Below are positions 54,140 through 64,000 of a DNA stretch of 64,000 bases, in pieces. The notes beneath the pieces were generated by a model. It saw nothing but the letters and a program-made list of their open reading frames with translations. It did not search any database and had not been told where the DNA came from. Numbering within the stretch: position 1 is the first letter of the stretch; each line of letters opens with the position of its first letter. The stretch spans positions 19,417,718-19,481,717 of the forward strand of contig JAJHZJ010000014.1 in assembly GCA_023548195.1 (NCBI GenBank). The letters run 5' to 3'. The position numbers and the translations under genes are program-made. This stretch comes from Bettongia penicillata ogilbyi (lineage: Eukaryota; Chordata; Mammalia; Diprotodontia; Potoroidae).

Positions 54140-55230
54140 GTGAAGTGGTCAAGCTCTGCTAGAAAGGTATTCCAGCCCTCTGGGTCAGCAATGGCTTTTA
54201 TTGCTATTTTCTTCATACGGATATGTAATTTTCCCAAATGGATTGTTGACGTTGCTTGAAGGAGGAAATCCTCTCACTTCTTTTTTACACACATACTCCG
54301 GACCTTGCACAGTGATCTGCACATGTATGCCCTCAAATATGTGTTGACTGATTAACTTCTGCACCAACCTGGGGCAGCCTTAGGAACCTGAACCTTATAA
54401 GAACTACCTCAGCCCAACTGACCCATGTCAATCACCAGGACAGTCAGAATTATTAGACTAGCTATGATAGTCTGTTGAGGGAGTTGCATAAAGACAAATT
54501 CTGTTTCTGTTCATCTTGATCCAGATTACTTCGATGCAAGTTTTTCTGATATTAAACTTGTCAGAAAATTAAAAGCAAAATTGTTTTCCAGATTCAAACA
54601 CTAACTAATAATATAACTTTTGCATATTTCATCATCCTATTATCCAGCAGAAAATACATGGTTAAATGAAAATTATATGATAGGCATCTAATCCCATGAA
54701 GGCCATGGAAAATGGAAATAACAAACTGGATGCATTTTGCTTAAATTATTAAAGTCTCTTGTATTCTAAACAGAATCTCCATTCTCCTCACCATTAAAAA
54801 TGTTGGAAAGGACAACAATACACAAAAAACCTAGAGATGATAAATTTTTTCTAATTTTAAATTATGTTAGTTTTAGTTAAAGTTTTCAGAGGAACACTGG
54901 AATACTTTGTCTCCCACCTCAAGCAGAGAAACTGATTCAAGGTACTTTAAGACAAAAGAAAGTGCTTTCCATATACTTTTCCCTCCCTATTCTCTTCCTT
55001 GTTATATTTTGTGGGGTTACTTGTACTTGTCATAGAAAAACTAATGTGTGAATTCAGTACCCTAGGGTCTTGATGGATAAGTTCTTCAAACTGAAAAACA
55101 AACAAAATATACAATTTGAAATATCCATGATTCTTTAGAAGGGCTAGACCTGCAATCTCATTAGAAGAGGGAACTCCCAAGTTAGGAAATTCCCTCTACC
55201 AATATAAGCTTTCACCATTTCTGCAATTTA
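54140..55230. other. No recognised feature
   Basis: About 1.1 kb unassigned. Confidence 0.35.
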
Positions 55231-55234
55231 TGAG

Positions 55235-55340
55235 TACTAAGTGATTAAGTGACAGCTACTGTGTAGTAGAGCTAGGATTTGAACTGGGGTCTTCATATCT
55301 CCAAGGCCAGTTCTATATCCACGATGCTACGTTTCCTCTT
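55235..55340 (-). mobile_element. MIR-type SINE fragment
   Basis: AAGTGACAGCTACTGTGTAG, AGGATTTGAACTGGGGTCTT and TTCTATATCCACGATGCTAC are reverse-complement core, B box and A box. Confidence 0.6.
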
Positions 55341-56140
55341 TTTTACTGCTATAAGGCCAGCTAGAAATTAGCTACATTATAAATAATTAAATAATAAGAT
55401 ATCTCTCCAGAGTCCCAACTTCCCTCAGGTATATGACAAAATATGGAGGAAAATAAAAACCACCTTATTTTATCATTTCCTAGAGGTATAAAACAATTTA
55501 CAAAGGCATTTTCATATTGTTCTACTTATGAAGTTTTTATTTTAGTTAAAAGTAACATCGACTACTAATATCTTCACACTTGTTTCCTTGTGGTTTTTTT
55601 GCAGAAGTATCATGCAGATGTGCCTTCAGGTTTAAATAACTACCACAAAAGGAGTTTTCACTTTTTCAAAGAGAATTCACCGCAAGGTTCATTTAAAATT
55701 TGAGCTCCAAAGTACACTTAAAATAAAAGTATACTTTAAAATAAAATTTTATTTTAATCATTTAATCACTTTTCATGAACACATTCATTATATATGGCAA
55801 GGCAAATGTTAATTCTCTTAAAACAATAAGGCACAAAACACAAAATGATTTGAAAACAGATGGTAAGATAAAAGTTCAATAAAGCTAAAGATTGCAACTA
55901 CTGGAGTAAGGACTCAGCGTTAACAAAAACTGTAGTAAAAAATTGGAAATGTATCTGTTAGAAATAAAGTTTAGACTATCATACACTCCATATTACAATA
56001 AGCTTCTGATAGACACATATCATACCATTTATATATTACTTTCTCTAATAAGTTTAGGTCCAATTACTCCTACGGTTTATATTTGTTGTTTAAACAAAAA
56101 TAGGGGTTATATTTTGTCAAAAACTTTTTTTAAATATGTT
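55341..56140. other. No recognised feature
   Basis: Very AT-rich, with TTTTAAAATAAAA-type palindromes near 55720-55760. Confidence 0.35.
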
Positions 56141-56149
56141 GCTATAATC

Positions 56150-57060
56150 ATATGATTTTTTTGTTTATTTGATGTTTGATTGGTTATGTTTATAATTTTC
56201 CTAATTATTGAACCAACCTTACATGTCTAGTACAAATGCAACCTAGAATGCTTTATTAACTTTTTAATACTATTGAAATGTTACTGTAGAATCTTTGTTA
56301 ACAGTTTATTCAATATTTTTTTCTTGATAATCAGGGATATTCATCGATAATTTTCTTTCTCCATTTTTTCTCCCAGATTTAGGTGTGAAATTCTCATTTT
56401 TTGGCAATAACCTTTCTTTTCCTATTTTAGCAAAAGTTTACGTTATAATGTAAGAATTTTATAGAATCCATTTGTATCCTTTTGGTGCTGGGTTGTTGCT
56501 TTTTTCTTTTACCTCTTTGGGAGTTTATAGATGTCTTGTTCAATTTCTTTTACAGGGATTGGATTATTTAAATTCTATATCACTTGCTTTGGTAATCTTG
56601 TTGTCGTATATTTTTAAGATATTCATTTATTCAAATGGTCAATTTTGTTTTTTCATACCATCATCTTAACTGGAACTGTTATATATTCATTTTGAGCAAA
56701 CTATAGTATATGATACACACTGTTGATATAAACTTAATTTCTAGTTTTTCCCATTTAGGGAGTAAGGAGAGGCATTTTACCAAGTAACTCTATTCCCATA
56801 TTTATGAAATGCTGTTATTAAATGTAATTGCTTTTGCTTTTTCCTTACTGAATCTGTTGAACTCATACAATTTTCTATTTTTAACCACTATCTGGCAATT
56901 GATTATTACTCTTTTATAATATAATTTAAGATCCATAATCGCTCTTTTCCCTTGTTTCCAACTATTTTCTTTTTATTTTTTTCAAAGTTTATTTTATTTT
57001 TAATTTATGGAATAAAACGAGCATTTCCATAATAGCAAAAAAAAGATAATTGCACATGAA
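56150..57060 (-). mobile_element. Old L1 fragments, minus strand
   Basis: GAACCAACCTTACATGTCTA near 56211 and GGGATATTCATCGATAATTT near 56334 resemble L1 RT-region reverse complement. AATTTATGGAATAAAACGAG and GATAATTGCACATGAAATAG near 57003-57065 match an old L1 3' UTR type. The two parts are probably separate copies. Diverged. Confidence 0.5.
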
Positions 57061-57065
57061 ATAGA

Positions 57066-58125
57066 AAATATATTAATATTGAGATTATTAATTAAATCAT
57101 TAGTTAAATATTAATATTAATCAAAAGAGATAAACAGAATAACTACATTCCTACTATTTTCCCCATTATTTCCCTTAACATTTTAGGCTTTTTCTTCCTC
57201 CAAACTTTTTAGTCAATGTGATTTTTTTCTTCATTCTGTTTCTCTACTGTTTTATAAGATGATACTATTACTAATGACCTTCCATCATCCTCTTACATAA
57301 ATGTCTTACAAACAGTTTAAAAACAGCCTGGATATGCCTTTGGTTGATGTACACCTCTTCTTAATAATGAGATAAAGGGTTTATCTTCCACTTGTCATGA
57401 TCCTTTTGAATCAATTTATCTTTTCTAGGAAACAGTATCTATAGCCTATTTTTCCACATCAACACTTGCTTAAAGAAGTCAGATTGTAATTGCCAAGACT
57501 GCATGTTACATCTTTTCACTTTTATTCTTCCTTGTAATTTGGAATTGATTTTTGTCTTTTTGGTAACAATATGATTGTCTGCCTAAACACAGCTGACTCA
57601 GAAATAACTCCATTTTTAATCTAGTCATTTCCTATTTATTACATATTCTTATTGTTATTTGGTATTCCCTATGTACAGCATTTCCTGAACATACAACTTT
57701 CTCAAAGAAAATAGGGCAAGAAGCACTGAAAGTATCCCTTATACATGTACTGTATATATACTAAAGTGTATATATCATCCAATTCAAGGGGACAGAAACC
57801 CAATGATAACACAGATTCTCTTCTGGGGAGATGTTCTACCCCCACCACCTCAACCATTTGGCAGACTCCTATAAAAACCAATTCCTGATAACTAAAAACT
57901 AAGGGCAAGTCTTTATACTTTACTCCTCTAAGGTAATTAAATCTTGAGGACAGTTTGAAACCATTTTAAAGAAAAAACTTTAATTTGCATTATTCAGAAT
58001 CATAATTTTTATAGCAAATATATGGATGAGGAGGCATTGAGAGAGGGCTTAAAACCACCTTCCATAATTCTTCAAGATACCATGTTAGAGGTACAAGGAA
58101 CATTAGGAGTCATTCCTCTTCTCTA
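57066..58125. other. No recognised feature
   Basis: About 1 kb unassigned, with TTAATATTAAT-type repeats near 57070-57120. Confidence 0.35.
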
Positions 58126-58129
58126 TTCT

Positions 58130-58365
58130 CCTTGTACTCTATCTTGGTGATCTCATTAGCTTCCATGGATTTATCAAATCTATTCTGATGACTTCAAGTC
58201 TATATGCAACCCAAGTTTTCCATCTCAATTCCAGCCCTGCATTACCAGCTACCTATTGGATAATTCAAATTGGATGTTCTAGAAGCATCTCAAACTTAAC
58301 TTGTCCAAAAAAGAACATAAAATATTATCCCCCAAATCTGTCCCTCTTTTGGACTTCTTATGCTT
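58130..58365 (+). mobile_element. L2 fragment, left part
   Basis: TGATGACTTCAAGTCTATAT, TCCAGCCCTGCATTACCAGC and ATCTCAAACTTAACTTGTCC with AAAAAAGAACATAAAATATT are L2 ORF2-end text. Interrupted at about 58366. Confidence 0.72.
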
Positions 58366-58500
58366 TATATGACTTCACATGAATAACTGATATTATATTC
58401 CTTGCCCAATGGGTAGAAACAGACTGAAGGGAGGAAGAAAATCGGAAACTTGAGTTTTTAAAAAAATGAATGTTAAAATAAAGTATAATTTAAAAAAAAA
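58366..58500 (+). mobile_element. Short L1 3' UTR insertion in L2
   Basis: TGACTTCACATGAATAACTG and ATATTATATTCCTTGCCCAA, then GAAGAAAATCGGAAACTTGA and an A-rich end near 58500, are the last 135 bases of an L1. L2 resumes on the right at the matching position. Confidence 0.72.
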
Positions 58501-59230
58501 TTTATTTCTGTTAAAGACAACGCCATCATTCTAGTCTTTCAGGTGAACAACTTCAATGTTATTCTCAACTCATCATTCTCTTCATGTTCAATGAGTTGGC
58601 AAATTTCATTGCTTCTACTCCCAAAACATTTCTTGAACCTGATTATTTCAATATTTATAGGCATACCCTTTGTTTAGGCCCTTTCCCTTGGACCATTACA
58701 GTAACCTCCTAATTGGCCTCCCTACTTCTGATTTCTTTCCTCTCCAATTCCTCTTCCACATAGTTTCAAAGTGAATTTTTTTAAAATACAAATCTGACCA
58801 TTTCATTCCTCTATTAAATAAACACTAGTGGCTACCTATATCTTGTAAGATTAAATATTTTAAAATATAAAGTATGAAGTCTTACAAACATCAAGTATTA
58901 TAAATAATATAAACTATGAAGTCTTATAAAATATAAGATCATCTATTTGGTGGTTTTCCCTTCACTATCAAGACTCAACCTACCTTCCAGTCTTCTTCAA
59001 CACAATGCACTCTCTTGCATTTCACAATCCAGTCAAACTGGCCTTCCTGATATTTTTCCTGCTATTCCATCTCCAATCTCTGTACCTTTTCTCTGCCTAT
59101 CCTTTATTCCTGAAATTCCTTCTCTCCTTCTCTCATCTCTTCTGTGTCTTAGAATTCCTTGTTTCCTTAAAAATTCAATTCTGATCTTCCTAGCTTCTAA
59201 TGACCTCCCTTGTAAGTTTCTTTGTATTTA
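58501..59230 (+). mobile_element. L2 fragment, right part
   Basis: AACGCCATCATTCTAGTCTT, CAATGTTATTCTCAACTCAT, GGACCATTACAGTAACCTCC near 58692, ACTAGTGGCTACCTATATCT near 58824, then ACTCTCTTGCATTTCACAAT, in L2 order. A local duplication of about 24 bases (58862-58884 and 58907-58928) interrupts it. Confidence 0.75.
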
Positions 59231-59239
59231 ATTTGTATA

Positions 59240-59400
59240 CATTCTCTCTGTATATGTATATATATATATGTGTGTATAAATGTGGCAAATATTTTATAGA
59301 TAATATACTTACAGTACATGTATTATATATTATAATTATATCATAGGTAGATATTACAGATATATAATATTTTATAGATTATATATATATATTTATACAT
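59240..59400. repeat. AT-rich TATATG/TATATA simple repeat
   Basis: Mixed TATATATATG, TATAATTATA and ATATATATAT tracts. Confidence 0.85.
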
Positions 59401-59665
59401 ACCAGGTTGGATTTATACCAGGAATAAAGGAACATTATAAATATGCATTCATATATATATACATATTATATACATAAAACAAAATAAAAAGCACATGATT
59501 ATATAAATAGAGGCAGGGAAAACTTTTGACAAAATGTAATAAATATTTCTGCCAACAACCTTAAAAAACAGAGAAATAAATGGATCTTTGCTTAATATGA
59601 TGAATGTCTCTCTGAAATTAAGAACTATCATTACTTTTAATGGAAAAATACTAGAAGCACACAAT
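59400..59665 (+). mobile_element. L1 ORF2 fragment
   Basis: CAGGTTGGATTTATACCAGG, AAAACTTTTGACAAAATGTA and AATGGAAAAATACTAGAAGC match the L1 RT region before the active site. Frameshifted. Confidence 0.68.
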
Positions 59666-59669
59666 GACT

Positions 59670-62310
59670 ACAACAAAATGAACATGAAGAAAAAAGCCAA
59701 AACTGAACATCTCACAATTGTAATGAACATGGATAAATGAACATGGATCCTGAAGAAGTTCCATGAAAACACATTTCCTTGCTTCTTTGCACAGATGAGA
59801 GGCTATGAGTGGTGGAACAGTGAATACACTGTCTGCATACATTATCCAATTTGGCTGATATTTCGGTTAATTTTATTCAACTAGCACTTTTTTCTTTTTC
59901 TCATTTTTATTTATAAGGATATATAACTGAACAGGGAGAAGAGAAATATATTAAGAAATGAAAGTGATATAAAAATAAAACCATGAACAAAAGCTTTAAT
60001 CAAAAGAGACATTTAAATATATGTTTCATGTACCAACAATGCTAATTACTGGTCCAAAAACTATAACAAAATTTAAAATGTAAAAGAAAATAACATTACT
60101 TAAAGTTAGTGTGGTAATGCCACTGAATGCTTCAGTAGAATCAAATGGGGAAATTACATGTCTCACCGGAACCAGATGTTAAACAGAAATAAATGGATGC
60201 CAATTAATTATTTTTCAAAACTCAAGTTTGTTCCAGAAAAATAGAAAATATATATCATAAGAATTATTAAATAATCTCTATAGAATTTTAGGACAACAAT
60301 GGAAGCTGTTTTTATAAAAAATTAAATGAAATATGACTTCCATTTAAAAAAAATATTTACCTAGCTCCCAAAAAAAGTATTTTTAAATATTTAAATATGA
60401 TTGTATCAGGGATTTTTTTTCTTTAATTTACTGAGAAGTATGTGGCTTTTTAGGTGCATTTCCTTCCAGACTTAAATGTCTCTTTATCATCTTTACATGG
60501 AAAATGATGATTATGAAAAAAAACAATGGCACAGAGTATTAGATCTTGTATTTCATTTTAAACAGGAATTTACAGACAAATTTAGCCAATAAAAGTATCA
60601 GTTTAAAGTAAGACATAATGTGAACAGTTATTAACAGAGGTCTATCAACTGATCTATTATTAAGAGGAAATTATCTTTAAAAAAAAAAGATGACAAAGTT
60701 CTTACACTGTTTACAATGTTTGTGCAAGTTATTTATGCTCTGATGAACAATGATCATTCCTTCCATTAATCCCTCAACATAATGACTTAATATAATGAGG
60801 CCAAGGAAAACCTCAAGGGGAAAAAGTGCTGTCTCCTGGGTATAGAATAGTAGCACATTTAGATTTTGCAAGATTAAGAGAGATGTCCCAGAAGCTTTGC
60901 CAACATAAACCACTTGCCAGCAATACAGAGACAGGAAACTGCTATTACCATATGTTGGTTTACAATCTCAATTATCTGCTCTGTAATATGTTATTTCTAA
61001 AGGTGAGAGATACCAAATCTTTTTGATTATACAATAAGCATACACATCAGGACCAATCCTTTATAAATACTGACGAAACACACATAAGTTCACAAATACA
61101 GAGAAGGTTGTTTTTCTAACTCGATATATGAACGGTGGACAAACAGATGGAAATATTTCAATGAGTCACAACCAAAAATGACCAAATCAACTATATTTGT
61201 GATTAAAGTCTTCATAGCAAAAACAAACAAGAACCCAAGGAAGCATTCCTCCCTTGGGATATCCATCAGCTTGCACTCATAGGTTGAAATTTCTGAGGGA
61301 CATCTCTCAGGTATTCTGTGGGTTGTACCTTCTAAAATTATAGCCCACAAGCTCTTACCAGTGCATTTACCTTTAAAAGTCAGCTAGTAATCATAACAAG
61401 CTCAAAGCAAATAATGACACCATAGAAATCGTAGCTACAAAAAAATTCCCTTGATAAATCTGAAGTACACTCTCCTAACAGCATCAACGAAGAGTGGCCT
61501 CACACCTAGAGTACAATAATAGAAAGACACATAATTAGGGAACATATGTGGCTAAAACAAATCATTTCTCTGGCCATTCTCCAGAACTCTGATGTCCTTT
61601 TCTATATTGTGGTATGTTCATGCTTCTCTCCTTAGCTCCCCTAGCATGGCTCTCTTGGACCTGCTCCCCTTCATAACTCAATTCCCAATAGTCTCTGACT
61701 ATTGTCTTCTGCCCGAACTCATATTCCTCAGAACTGTATTTTGCCTTGACTCACTCCTACCTTCCTTCTGAGTGGGATTTCTGCTACTGTTTGAGTAGCT
61801 CCATTGCAAGATATAATAGCTGTCCCACAAAGGAGTTGAAAGGGGAGCAGAAAGAGACATTCTCTCCTCCCCTCCAAGAATGTAAGAATTATTTTCTTTT
61901 AAGGGTTGTATTCCCCTTCTATAGCTGACTCTAGGGAGGCATGGAGGAATCCTTGGCCTCACTGTGGCTAACTTTCCTCTAATTCTATCAATATTGATCA
62001 GAAGGAGGAGAAACTTCTTTGAACCTTGTAAAGGGGTAAATGAGTATGAACACTTCTTTGCACTTGGTTTCATTAACACCTCATTGTCTTTGTTGCCTAT
62101 CTCTTATTTTCTGTGATATCATAAACTGGGCTGGGAGAAAATCAATTGATCATGGGTTTCCTGATCAACTCCAACTATCTATCCCTACTCTATAAATATA
62201 AAAACCAATGAGACAGGTTCTTGGATCTATAAGTTTAATTTAGAAGAGTCTGAATATAGAAATGTAAATGTTTGTGGATGCTTGCTAAGTTCACAGTAAA
62301 AAAAAAAGTT
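59670..62310. other. Long block with no recognised feature
   Basis: About 2.6 kb. Several small open frames but none with family features. Text around 61700-62080 has an open minus-strand frame of 126 codons, but it shows no domain and I do not regard it as a gene. Confidence 0.35.
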
Positions 62311-62314
62311 TAAC

Positions 62315-62578
62315 AGTCAACTTAATAGAAGTTCAATGATGAAGCATGCTACGCATTTCCAGAGACATGATGGATTCAAGATACAGAAAAATACAAACAT
62401 TTTTGTATATGTCCAAAGTAGGAATTTGTTTTATTTAACTACTCCTATTTGTTACGAGGGTTTTCTTTTTCCTTTAATTACTATTGGGGAGAGGGGTATG
62501 TAGAATGAGGAGGGCAATGAAATATATACTTGTTAATTGAAAAAAGAAAAAAATTGAAAAGACTGAAAATAAAAATAA
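62315..62578 (+). mobile_element. Old L1 3' UTR
   Basis: TAGGAATTTGTTTTATTTAA, ACGAGGGTTTTCTTTTTCC, GGGGAGAGGGG and a tail TTGTTAATTGAAAAAAG with an A-rich end are an old L1 3' UTR type. Confidence 0.6.
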
Positions 62579-62590
62579 AGCATGAATTCT

Positions 62591-62603
62591 GTGTGTGTAT
62601 ATA

Positions 62604-62645
<42 letters not shown>
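62591..62645. repeat. TG then TA dinucleotide array
   Basis: GTGTGTGT then about 24 TA units, right after the L1 A-rich tail, a common place for microsatellites to start. Confidence 0.95.
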
Positions 62646-62648
<3 letters not shown>

Positions 62649-62649
62649 T

Positions 62650-63235
62650 AATGGACTGCTTTACACTATAACCATTATGACATACCTTGACATTAAAAAG
62701 GTTGTGGGAGAAGTATAAGGAGGACCAAATTGTTTTTTTATATTAAAATGTAGAAACTGGGAGGCAAATATTCAAAATATACCTGTAAAAAGTTTTCTGT
62801 ACACAAAAATTCAGGGCAAAAATCATGGATCAAAAACAGTAGTAACTGCTGTGGCCTTGGCCCTATTTTGAAATATACCTCAATATATTATTGGAAATAT
62901 ATTATTTGAAATATATATCAATACATTTTTGATCAAGGTATCCCTACTCACTTGTTTCCTTACTTTCTGACACAAATGGTCTTCAACACCACCACCCCAA
63001 CTTTATGGTATTTTTGATTCTGTTCCAAACAAATTCTTTCAAGCATAGAAGACATTCAATTCTAAAGATACAACTTTACACACATAAAGATCTTCCTAAC
63101 TACTCTCTAAGGAAGGCACCAGTCCCCTCGGTGGCTAACTGGGGAGCAATTATCATATTTAGGGTAGCAAGTTTAAAGAAACTGAGGGTTTAATTGTAGT
63201 CTTTAAAGAAGCTAAAGGCCTGAGTAGAAATCCAT
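62650..63235. other. No recognised feature
   Basis: Unassigned sequence up to the terminal L1. Confidence 0.35.
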
Positions 63236-63237
63236 TC

Positions 63238-63540
63238 ATTTGAGAAAGATTAATTGCTCATGGGTTAGACCAAGCCAATAAAATAAAAATGACAATTTTT
63301 TCTAAGTTCATTTACTTATTCAGTGCCATACTAATCAGACTTCTAAAGAATTATTTTATAGAGTTGGAGAAAACAATAATAAAATTCTTCTGGAAAAATA
63401 AAAAACTCAATAATATCAAAGGAATCAATGAAATAATGTAAAGGAAGGAGACCTGGCAGTGCCAGATTTCAAACTATGTTACAAGGTAGTAATCATGAAA
63501 ACAATCTGGTACTGGTTAAGAAATACAGTAGTGGATCAGG
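63238..63540 (+). mobile_element. L1 ORF2 fragment, left of SINE
   Basis: ATTGCTCATGGGTTAGACCA, TTATTCAGTGCCATACTAAT, AATTCTTCTGGAAAAATAAA and GAGACCTGGCAGTGCCAGAT match L1 ORF2 after the RT domain. It continues after the SINE. Confidence 0.88.
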
Positions 63541-63796
63541 TATATAATGTTGTTCAGTCATTTTTTCAGCCATGTATGACTTTGTGATCTTATCTGGGAT
63601 TTTCTTGGTAAAGATACTGAAGTGGTTTACCATTTCCTTCTCCAACTCATTTTACAAATGAGGAAAGTGAGGCAAACAGGATTAAGTGACTTGCCCAGGG
63701 TCACACAGTTTCTGAAGCCAAATTTTAACTCAGAAAGATGAGTCTTCTTTACTCCAGACCAAACACTCTATCCATTATGTCACCTAGTTGCCCCAG
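63541..63796 (-). mobile_element. tRNA-derived core-SINE, full length
   Basis: Plus-strand text TTGTTCAGTCATTTTTTCAG, GGATTTTCTTGGTAAAGATA, TGACTTGCCCAGGGTCACAC and TATCCATTATGTCACCTAGT is the reverse complement of tail, core, B box and A box. GGTATATAAT (63539-63548) and GGCACATAAT (63796-63805) fit a diverged target-site duplication, and the host L1 reads through once the SINE is removed. Confidence 0.9.
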
Positions 63797-64000
63797 GCAC
63801 ATAATACACACTAGTAAACAACCATAGTAATCTAGTGTTTGATAAACCCAAAGATCCAAGATTGTGGGGTGAGGAAAAAACCATTTGACAAAAATTGCTG
63901 GGAAAACTGAAAAGCAATTTGAAAGAAACTAGGCATAGAACAATAGTCCATACTGTATATCAGGATAAGATCAAAATGGATGATTTAGATATAAAGGGTG
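63797..64000 (+). mobile_element. L1 ORF2 fragment, right of SINE, runs off the window
   Basis: ATAGTAATCTAGTGTTTGAT, AACCCAAAGATCCAAG, ATTTGACAAAAATTGCTGGG and AAACTAGGCATAGAACAATA continue the same L1. It reaches the ORF2 point where the 2114-3531 copy begins (that copy starts with AAGGACCCCAGCTTCT). The rest lies beyond 64000. Confidence 0.9.

Noticed and set aside
61699..62079. Minus-strand frame of 126 codons
   Set aside because: No recognisable family, no supporting exon signals, and length within chance for 64 kb. Left unannotated.

Overview
This window is intergenic DNA from a vertebrate, very probably a marsupial. It is AT-rich and CpG-poor. I find no intact host protein-coding gene, no functional RNA gene, no CRISPR array and no operon. 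The marsupial call rests on remembered repeat types: L1 elements with metatherian-style ORF2 and 3' UTR text, an RTE-clade LINE close to those of opossums and kangaroos, tRNA-headed core-SINEs with Pol III B-box remnants, and SINEs ending in an RTE-like tail. No database search was possible, so family names are by recognition and most interval ends are approximate by 10 to 50 bases.

Layout. 1-7 kb: SINE pieces, a decayed hAT transposase fragment (967-1357), and a 5'-truncated L1 with a perfect 14-base target-site duplication (2114-3531). 8-15 kb: a mosaic of L1 pieces in both orientations, including an ORF1 and 5'-UTR block on the minus strand, then an L2 and an old CR1/L3 copy. 15-19.4 kb: old L1 ORF2 and 3'-end sequence split by a minus-strand L1 tail and a SINE. 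19.5-21.2 kb: repeat-poor. 22-30 kb: L2 sequence holding a nearly complete RTE LINE (23886-29020), itself holding two L1 insertions, so three layers of nesting. 30-42 kb: SINEs, a 2.3 kb minus-strand L1, then plus-strand L1 ORF1 and ORF2 regions with large GATA and GAGACA microsatellites. 42.6-51 kb: mostly unrecognised sequence, with a 7SL (SRP) RNA pseudogene (45190-45358) and a minus-strand CR1/L3 copy. 51-54 kb: a 90-base inverted repeat and a hAT relic. 55-64 kb: L1 and L2 debris, simple repeats, and an L1 split by a SINE that runs off the window end.

Nothing here works together as a pathway or system. The coherent story is layered retrotransposition: old L2, CR1/L3 and hAT remnants, then RTE and older L1, then younger L1 tails and SINEs, with target-site duplications that fix several insertion boundaries. 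I saw no convincing new biological system. The items most worth checking are the conserved inverted repeat at 51332/52265, the deleted 7SL copy, the inverted L1 mosaic at 8.2-10.9 kb, the L2-RTE-L1 nest, and the repeat-poor blocks at 19.5-21.2, 42.6-45 and 49.5-51 kb.
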